NCBI GenBank assembly: GCA_023807065.1 | Contig: JAJJLU010001080.1 | Location: 1 to 10,410, forward strand | Direction of reading: 5' to 3' | Length of the DNA: 10,410 nt | DNA from: Isotricha intestinalis | Taxonomy: Eukaryota > Ciliophora > Litostomatea > Vestibuliferida > Isotrichidae | Made by a program: the position numbers and the translations under genes | The notes under the pieces: generated by a model | What the model saw: the letters and a program-made list of their open reading frames with translations, nothing else | The model's database searches: none | What the model was told of the DNA's origin: nothing | In this document: piece after piece, positions 1-6,872 of the stretch | How the letters are laid out: each line of letters begins with the position of its first letter | Position numbering within the stretch: the stretch's first letter is position 1

Positions 1-17
1 CAATCCCCAATCCCCAA
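1..17. repeat. Telomere-like C-rich heptamer repeat at the left edge
   Basis: The first 17 bases have perfect period 7 (unit CAATCCC, about 2.4 copies) and then break into ordinary AT-rich sequence. The complementary strand is a TTGGGGA-type repeat, close in style to ciliate telomeres such as TTGGGG. A C-rich strand at the 5' end of the top strand is the orientation expected for a left chromosome end, and the GC content is quite unlike the flanking 300 bases. Only two full copies are visible, so this could also be a chance short tandem repeat. I infer that the contig was trimmed just inside a telomere. Confidence 0.55.
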
Positions 18-329
18 AAATTAAAGAATTTAACAAAAGAATTAATATGTTAAGAATTCAATTATTTTATTTTAAAATTTTAATGAAAAAAATAAATGAT
101 TAAATAAATGTTAAAGAATTAAATCATAATAATGAAAATAAATAATAAGAATAATGAAAATAAAATATTTATTATCAAAAATTAAAGTTAATCAATACCT
201 TGTATTCTTTTATTTTCTTTATTTTTCTTTTTTAATTAATTTTTTATATTTTATATAAATATATATATTTTTATTTTATTGATTTTTAATTCTTAAATAT
301 TTTTTAAAATATTTTATTAAAAATTTTTT
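18..329. other. AT-rich subtelomeric spacer, no gene seen
   Basis: No coding frame is visible on either strand. The stretch is nearly all A and T, with T-rich runs just before the ATG at 330 that probably hold that gene's promoter and leader. A 15-bp direct repeat (aataatgaaaataaa) occurs at 128-142 and 150-164; it is low in complexity and may be chance. No longer tandem array of the kind common in subtelomeres is present. Confidence 0.5.
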
Positions 330-773
330 ATGTACGGTGAGCTTATAGAAGAAATAATTTCTAAATATAAGCCAATTACAACTCAGAGAATTCATTCTAT
401 TTTAATTGATTTAATTGGAGTAAGTAAAAATGAAAACGGAGATGAATTAGATTTAAAAGGAAAAATCAATAAATATTTTGATATAAAAAATGATATCAAT
501 AATGGGTCATCAATATCAGGTTTTATATCAGGTCATTCAGCGGGATTTAGTCAAGATAACAATAATTATCAGACTGGATTTTCTCAATCATCTAATATGG
601 TTAATGAAATTACTGAAGAGATTCCTAAAGATGATAAATACTGGGAATTAATTAAAAAAGTTTTTGAATATTTGATCGAAGAAAGTGATGAAAATATTGA
701 GAATTTTTTCAAAGATTTATATGAAAAAGTTCAAAATGATTTAACAGAAATTTCAGAAGTTTTAGAAGTTTAA
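330..773 (+). CDS. Hypothetical acidic protein, 147 aa
   Basis: I do not recognise a family. The 147-residue protein begins MYGELIEEII and ends in a TAA stop. Residues 1-50 look helical and charged. A middle Ser/Gly/Asn/Gln-rich segment (about 58-90) contains GFSQ twice, which looks like a flexible linker. The last 55 residues are strongly acidic and probably helical (KYWELIKKVFEYLIEESDEN region). There is no signal peptide and no membrane segment. It is the gene nearest the presumed chromosome end and is followed by decayed sequence, so it may be a fast-evolving or lineage-specific gene. A 5'-truncated relic of a longer gene is possible, but the frame is clean, the base use matches neighbouring genes, and the upstream sequence is non-coding. 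Confidence 0.6.
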   Translation: MYGELIEEIISKYKPITTQRIHSILIDLIGVSKNENGDELDLKGKINKYFDIKNDINNGSSISGFISGHSAGFSQDNNNYQTGFSQSSNMVNEITEEIPKDDKYWELIKKVFEYLIEESDENIENFFKDLYEKVQNDLTEISEVLEV

Positions 774-979
774 AATGAAAATAAGATTTTTGAATTTACA
801 CTCATTTTTTTATAAACTATATTATAAAAAATATAAATTTTTGTCTTTTTTTAACTTTGTCCTATATGTTTAATATCATTTTTTGCTTATTTTTTAAAAG
901 AGTTAAAAAAATAAATAAAATAATAAATACAAAATTATTTAAAAAAAAATTAAAAAAAAAATAAACAAACGATTATTTT
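774..979. other. Intergenic AT-rich sequence with homopolymer runs
   Basis: No coding frame is visible. Long A and T runs (for example at about 938-964) separate the small gene at 330-773 from the recognisable start of the copine remnant. It probably contains the 3' end of the upstream transcript and the eroded 5' end of the remnant, but I cannot identify either. Confidence 0.4.
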
Positions 980-1474
980 AGTAAGTATGATTTATTATTA
1001 GGACATCAATTAGACACATTATTAATTAAAACAGAAATATTTCTTCAATGTAAGAACTTACCAAAAATTACAAATTCCTTAAATTCATTTATTATAGATT
1101 ATAGAAATGAGAAAGTTGGGTTGAAATAGGGCAAACAGAAATATATAGATATTCAATCAATCCATCTTATATAAAATCTTTTATAATGAATTATCATTTT
1201 GAAGAAAACTCAAATTCTCAAAAAATTAAAATTTGAAATTAACTTTAAAGAACATGATGAAATAATTAATATAGATAATGTAATAGTTACATTAAAAGAT
1301 ATTTTAACTTCTAAAAATCAAGAATATATAAAAGAAATTGATCCAGATAAAAAAAGTAAATTAATTATACGAGGACAACAAAAGAAATTTTTAATTTTCT
1401 TTAAATTCTTTGTTATATCTTCAAATTTTTATAATATTATTGTTATCAATTTTATTTCTTTTTCCTTTGAATGA
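980..1474 (+). pseudogene. Decayed copine fragment (C2A domain)
   Basis: Three successive reading frames together spell a copine-type first C2 domain. Frame 1 (980 to about 1112) contains KTEIFLQCKNLPK, matching the copine start where the Ca2+-binding loop normally follows. Frame 2 (1117 to about 1208) contains WVEIGQTEIYRYSINPSYIK and then a YHFEE block, matching the copine pattern WxExGRTEvxxxxLNPxFxKsFxxdYyFEE. Frame 3 (about 1205-1390) contains LKFEI, VIVTLKDIL and KLIIRG, matching the end of the domain. Single-base shifts near 1112-1117 and 1200-1208 and a TAG in frame 1 break it. The last part survives as an open frame at 1199-1474, but its final 28 residues are not copine-like. No second C2 and no copine vWA domain can be seen downstream, so the gene is both truncated and frameshifted. 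Copines are cytosolic Ca2+-dependent membrane-binding proteins in many protists. Confidence 0.72.
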
Positions 1475-1760
1475 AAATTATTAGAATTAAACTTTCTTCT
1501 ATTTAATAATTTTCCAATAAAAAATCTTTAACAGAATTAAAATTTTAAAAAACTTAATATAATTACATTAAAATTATCTAAAGAAATATTTATATTCAAT
1601 TATTTTTTATAATCAAAATAATTATACCTCACTTTATTTAAAGGAAAGTTTAATAAAAGCAATCTCTCTTCAAGAGTAAAATTCCCAAAAATTAAATGAC
1701 TTAATTTAAGCATAATAGTTAGATGAAAAAAAGTATTCTCAGAAAGAATAAAAGAGAATT
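1475..1760. other. Junction between two pseudogenes, nothing assignable
   Basis: No convincing frame or motif was found on either strand. It lies between the copine remnant reading rightward and the B-box/kelch remnant reading leftward, so it should contain the decayed 3' ends of both. A few short frames exist but none shows a recognisable motif. Confidence 0.35.
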
Positions 1761-3845
1761 ACTAAATTCATTAATAATAAAAATATATTGAATAGTTTCT
1801 TTGTTATTTCCTTTTCCACCAATGATAAATATATTATCTTTATCACCAGGAATTGAATAAGAAATATTATAATTTCCAGAATTATGAATAATATTAAAAT
1901 CTCCTTTACCAGTTAAATTTCTTTTTACAACACTATTAATAAATCATTAAACATATTATTACAAAAGAAAATAAATAATTAATTGCCTTTAATATATAAA
2001 AGAGCATGAAACCTTATAAAGTGAAATTAGCCTTGATATTACTCCATTTTTAATTATCAATATTATATTGTAATTTCAGAATAATTTTTAAGAATGCTCC
2101 AATTAAAAATAATATAGAAAGATTAGATAATTTCCAGAAAAAAGACTTAATCATATAATGATAATTGATGCTCAAAATAATTTATATATTGTTGCAGCAA
2201 ATTCAACTTCGATATATAAAGTTTTTTATAATCATTTACTTCATTTTTTTTCTGATTTAAATCCATCTTTTCACTTTAATTCCACTTAATAATATATCAA
2301 ATATTTCTTTTCTATTTATTGGAACACATACTATTTTTCAATCTATTTCATGTACTATATTATTATAATAATCACTATTTAAATAGATTTAAAAAATAAA
2401 ATATATACTTTATCTATTCTTTGATTTATTATTTTTAATTATTCTCGGAAAATTTCATATTATTCAACATCTAATTTTAATTTATTTTTTTCATTTGCAA
2501 TTTCTTTTATTTTTTATCAAATGTTATAAATATATTTTCATCAATTATTAAATATTCAATTAAAAATTGAACTTTTAATTATATAAACCATAATCACAAT
2601 ATTTTTTAAGTAAAATTAAATTTTTCTTATACTTTCTAATTAATACTTTCTTTTTCAAGAAATTAGAAATAATATATAGAAATATCTTTTAATAATTTAT
2701 TAAGAATAAATAATTGTTTCTTTTAATTCATCAATAGTGACTTAATTAAAGCCTTCAATAGTAATTTTTAAATCTTGAAATAATTTTTCATCAAAAATTA
2801 AGATTATAAATAATCATTTTCTTTCATTTCATGATTTTTTTTTTCAGGATTCATATCACAAGAAGAACAAAGACTTTTATGACAAATAAAACATTAAAAT
2901 AAGGATATTTAGCTTTATGTAAAGGACAATATTGTCTATATAATCTTAATTTATTAATTTATTATAATCATCTATCTTTCATCTGCGAAAGATAATATAT
3001 ATTTTTGTAATGTGGGCATAAAAAATCTAATGTTTCATTTTCTTTTTGAGATACTTTCTATTATATTTTTAAATATTCTTAATCCTATTTTCCTATGTTT
3101 GTTGTTTCTATTATCATTTTTGTTAAATTTTTAAATGTTATGTTATCATTCACATTGAATGTATATCTTGTATCTTTGTCTACTATAAATATTACTTTTA
3201 GAATTTTCATTTTCTATTTTTATTGATTATGTAAAATAATATTAGAAGATAAAATTTTATAAGAACTTTGAAACAAAAAATAATGCATTTTAAAGAAAAT
3301 TTCTGCAGTTTAATTTCAATATCAACTTTATTTCTATTTACATTCTTAATATTTATACAATTAATATTTATAATATTATTTCCATTAATTATTTGATTGA
3401 TTTTTAGAAATAATGTAACATATTTTATTTCATTGGAATTTTAAATTTAAATCCACCTTGATTTTAATTTATTTAATTGTTGTAATGTTAAAGTTTGATA
3501 AATAATATTAGGAATACTTTTAATTATCATTATATGTAAATTTAAAGTTACTTTCAAATATTAATGTTTCTTCAAACTCAAAATTATTTTTTTATTAATT
3601 CTTCAGGAGTGAAAATATAATTCTTATTTTATTTTTCTTTTTACAAATTTATTATATTTTCTATTATTATTTTATTATCAAAAATTTTCTTTTTAGAAAC
3701 AGGACAAATGATATTTTCTTCACTTGTTTTTTCAATTGTTGATAATACTTTATCTTTTTTGTTTATATTGAAATGTTAGGATAAATAAATTTTCTATTCT
3801 TTCTAATTATTTCTTCTAATTTTATTATTTCTAATTTCTGACATT
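1760..3845 (-). pseudogene. Decayed B-box zinc-finger / kelch-repeat gene
   Basis: On the minus strand a long gene can be pieced together from many short frames. Near the 5' end (about 3700-3845) are Lys/Glu-rich segments and a short CPVSKKK-containing piece. At about 2840-2930 there is a clear B-box: CPLHKAK, then after a frame change CFICHKSLCSSCDMNPE followed by a His, the usual C/H ligand order. It is followed by a segment reading FDEKLFQDLKITIEGFN, the place where TRIM-like proteins have a coiled coil. At about 1760-2060 there are kelch-like units: KWSNIKANFTL, HALLYIKGN, then IFIIGGKGNN with the double Gly typical of kelch blades. The frames are broken by several indels and many TAA codons. 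The architecture suggests a former TRIM-like ubiquitin-ligase adaptor. It lies head-to-head with the RING gene at 3886, about 40 bp apart. The gene end points are approximate. Confidence 0.65.
2840..2930 (-). other. B-box zinc-finger remnant inside the pseudogene
   Basis: Two minus-strand frames joined at a one-base shift give the Cys/His series of a B-box: C-P-L-H, then C-F-I-C-H-K-S-L-C-S-S-C-D, then a final His after NPEKKN. This is the best-preserved part of the pseudogene and the basis for its family assignment. Confidence 0.65.
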
Positions 3846-3885
3846 CAAGTTAAATTTTTTTTGCTTTAATTTTTTTTTATTTTTT

Positions 3886-5340
3886 ATGAGTCAATTAACT
3901 ATTAATTTTATTGATTATTTAGAGGAGAATGACAAAAAGAAAGTTGAGCAATATTTACCTTTTTTAATTTGTGAGAAATGTAAGGAATTAATGTTAAATC
4001 CGGTATTTTGTTCTATATGTCAAAAAACATTTTGTGAGAAATGTTCATGTGAACATAAAGAAGAATTAAGAAGACCAAGACATTTATTTCAATTATTAGA
4101 AGAAAAATTATTAATTAAATGTAAATATAATTGTCAAGAAGAAACTTTTCCTTTAATTCAAATTTTAGAACATATAGAAAGATGCCCTTACAAAAGTAGA
4201 TTTATTAATAAAAATTGTATGATAATAGATGATATATGTGATAATGTTATTGATACTGATGTTGATAAAATAATTCCTTATAATACTCAATTAACTAATG
4301 ATTTATTTTTAAATAAAATTATTAATAAAATTGAAGATGAAAATAATGATGAAAAAAATATTAAATGTTATATTTGTAATGAATCTTTTAATAATCAAAC
4401 TAATTTTATTAAACATTTAATTTTATGTGGTTCAAAAGAAACTAAAGTTATTCAAGAAATTAAACCTGAAGAAATTGAAAAAAAATTTGAATCTTTATGT
4501 GTTAATTTATCTAATTCACATAGAGAAAAAATAAAAGTTCTTGTTTCTCAAAATTTAAATGAAATAAAAGAAAATAATTTAAAATTATCTTTTTATTCTT
4601 ATCCTCTTTTAGAAAAGGAAAAGACTTTAAAATCAATAAAAGAAAATTTATTGGATGAAGAATTTATAAAAAAAGAACTTTCATCAGATCCAATTTATAA
4701 TAGTTTATTTGAAAAGAAAAAAGAATTATTTCTTCAAAAAGAAAAATTATTGAAAAAATATCAGGAAAAAAATCAAGAAAAAAAGGAAAGGATAACAAAA
4801 ACTCAAAATATTTTAATAAAAAACAATAAAGAGTTAATAAAAAATTATTTAGAAAAAGTAAGCGAATATAATTGGTTAGATTTAGTAATAAAAACATTTA
4901 CTCCTTCAATTAATAATGGAAGTTGTTTTTTATGTAAAAGTATAACTAAAGATAAATATTATTGTCCAATTTGTAGGAAAAAATATTGTAAAGGAAAATG
5001 TGCAATTAAATGTAAAAATACCGATTGTGAGAAAATTTTATGTCCTCAATGTTGTGAATCTTGTGATTTATGTGGTTCTAAAAAATATTGTATTAATTGT
5101 CAAAGATTATGTTTTAGTGAATTATGCAATAATAAATATTGTCCTGTTTGTATTGAAAAAAATAAACATCAAGTTAAAGGACCTTATGATAATTGTAAAA
5201 TTTTTAAATGCAAACATGAAAAAATTATTGAAACTTGTTGTATAATGCAAACTTTATATTGTAATTTATGTAAAAAGAGAATGTGTTATAAATGCATTGA
5301 AAAAGATGAAGAACATAAACAATATAATATTGAATTATAA
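3886..5340 (+). CDS. RING/TRAF-type zinc-finger protein with Cys-rich C-terminus
   Basis: This 484-residue protein is likely a cytosolic E3 ubiquitin ligase or scaffold. Residues 29-57 form a RING-like finger with spacing Cx2C-x9-Cx2C-x4-Cx2C (C29, C32, C42, C45, C50, C53), where a Cys stands in the usual His place; this variant is, as I recall, common in ciliate TRAF-like proteins. Residues about 92-118 match a TRAF-type finger (IKCKYNC then LEHIERCPY). Residues about 159-182 hold a C2H2/C2HC-like finger (CYIC, then KHLILC). Residues about 190-320 are a highly charged coiled coil. The final 135 residues contain many Cx2C pairs and end in a B-box-like unit (CNLCKKRMCYKC then EEH). There is no TRAF-C/MATH domain. 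The start ATG follows a T-rich run and is the first in frame. The gene lies head-to-head with the decayed B-box gene and 72 bp upstream of the next gene. The fold assignment is solid; ligase activity is inference. Confidence 0.85.
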   Translation: MSQLTINFIDYLEENDKKKVEQYLPFLICEKCKELMLNPVFCSICQKTFCEKCSCEHKEELRRPRHLFQLLEEKLLIKCKYNCQEETFPLIQILEHIERCPYKSRFINKNCMIIDDICDNVIDTDVDKIIPYNTQLTNDLFLNKIINKIEDENNDEKNIKCYICNESFNNQTNFIKHLILCGSKETKVIQEIKPEEIEKKFESLCVNLSNSHREKIKVLVSQNLNEIKENNLKLSFYSYPLLEKEKTLKSIKENLLDEEFIKKELSSDPIYNSLFEKKKELFLQKEKLLKKYQEKNQEKKERITKTQNILIKNNKELIKNYLEKVSEYNWLDLVIKTFTPSINNGSCFLCKSITKDKYYCPICRKKYCKGKCAIKCKNTDCEKILCPQCCESCDLCGSKKYCINCQRLCFSELCNNKYCPVCIEKNKHQVKGPYDNCKIFKCKHEKIIETCCIMQTLYCNLCKKRMCYKCIEKDEEHKQYNIEL

Positions 5341-5412
5341 TTATTCTTTTGTTTTTAATTCTCTTTTTTATATAATTTAAATTTCATTTAAATATATTTT
5401 ATTAAGAAAAAA

Positions 5413-6733
5413 ATGAATTGGGATGGTGATTTAGTTAATCAAAGTCAAATAGAAAGATTAAGTATTTTAAATAAATTATTATCTAATGCTTTTGGAAAAG
5501 AAAAAGATAGTTCAATTACTTTTCATGATATAATTAATAGAGAACAAGAATGTGTAAATGATTATTTACAAAATCCTTTTTTTTCTGATTTTATGAAATA
5601 TCGTCATTCAGAAAGAAAAAAAAATAATATTAAAAGATTTAAAAAAAATTATTCAGTGTTTTTAAGAAAACAAATAGATTTCATAAAAAAAGATAATAAT
5701 AAAATAAATGAAAATAAAAAAGATGAATTAACAAAAGAAGAATTAGAAAAGAAAATGGTTTTGAAAAAAATAATGAGAGAACAAAGTTTACCAAATATTT
5801 TTATAACAAGGAAATCAGTTCCATTAAAAAAAACTTCAATATCAAATTATATAGAAATAATAGAAAAAGAAAAAGAAGATACAAAAAAATTAGAAAATAA
5901 TAATGATACTAAAGATAAACCTTGGTTTATTGATTTATCAGATAATAATCCAATCAAAAGATTATTATTTGATAAAAAAAATAAAACAGAAAGAAATGAT
6001 TATATGAAAATCATTAAAAGAATGAAAAAAACAAATTTTATTAATGGAGAAAAAAAGCCTAGTTCTTTTTTACAAATTATTAAAAATCAAATTGATAAAT
6101 TTCAAGAACAATCTAATGTGAGAAAATGGGGAAAAGACCAAAATTATAGAATCAGTAAATTTAATCAATTAATTAAAAAATGTTCTTTAGAAATTAATAG
6201 AGGAAAAAAATTAGTTAAATGTATTGATGAAAATAATGAAAAATTAAATGAGAAATATGAAGAAATTCAAAATTTAAAAAATAAATTAAATGAGAATCCT
6301 ATTCCCAAAATTACTGATTATGATAATAAATCATTTAATAAATATAAAATATTAGAAGAAAAAAATTTTCAACAAATAAAAAAGAAAATTAATTTAAAAA
6401 TTTCTGATGATTATGTTTTTCAAAATAAAAAATTATATAATGAGTTTATGAAACAAATTGATATAGAAGCATATGAAATTTATTTGAAAGAATTAAATGA
6501 AATTAATAAAGAAAAAAAGAAGAATAAAGATATAGAAAAAATAAAAATGGAAAAAATAGAAAATATACTTACTAAAACTTTTAAACAAAAAGAATTTTTA
6601 AAATCAAAAATAGCTGAAAAAAAAAAGCATTATAATTTATTAAAAAAAGAAGAAAATTTAGGACCATATTATCCATTACCAGGAGAAATTAATCCTCCAA
6701 TAAATCCTATTGTGGAAGAAATATTAAAGAAAA

Positions 6734-6765
<32 letters not shown>

Positions 6766-6771
6766 AATTAA
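5413..6771 (+). CDS. Lys/Asn/Glu-rich coiled-coil protein, unknown function
   Basis: I do not recognise a family. The 452-residue protein starts MNWDGDLVNQSQ 72 bp after the previous gene, on the same strand. The first 90 residues look folded (a segment ending NPFFSDFMKYRHSER). Most of the rest is charged and helical, with strong coiled-coil character at about 270-300 and 355-425. Near the end is a short proline motif (GPYYPLPGEINPPINP, about 419-434) that is unusual in such a protein and could be a docking site. The C-terminus is a Lys/Glu repeat made by a GAAAAA microsatellite. There is no signal peptide or membrane segment. Cytoskeletal or axonemal proteins of ciliates often look like this, but nothing here proves that role. 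Confidence 0.75.
6728..6767 (+). repeat. GAAAAA microsatellite encoding a KEKEKE tail
   Basis: A run of period-6 GAAAAA units with G at 6736, 6742, 6748 and 6754 ends in a 13-base A run at the 3' end of the coiled-coil gene. Each unit encodes Glu-Lys, so length change would lengthen or shorten the tail without shifting frame, except in the final A run. Confidence 0.8.
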
Positions 6772-6872
6772 TATTATATAAATATGCAAATATATATGTA
6801 CAATAATATTTAAATTTTTTTAAAAAAAAATTTACAAAAAAAAGAAAAAATTTTCATTAATTTTAATTACTG

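Noticed and set aside
1199..1474. A stand-alone 91-residue protein
   Set aside because: It has no ATG in a natural context; its first two thirds are the end of the copine C2 domain continued from another frame, and its tail is non-specific.
4664..5245. Overlapping open frames inside the RING gene on both strands
   Set aside because: They are shadow frames: hydrophobic Leu/Ile/Phe strings created by antisense or shifted reading of AT-rich Lys/Glu/Cys codons, with no motif of their own.
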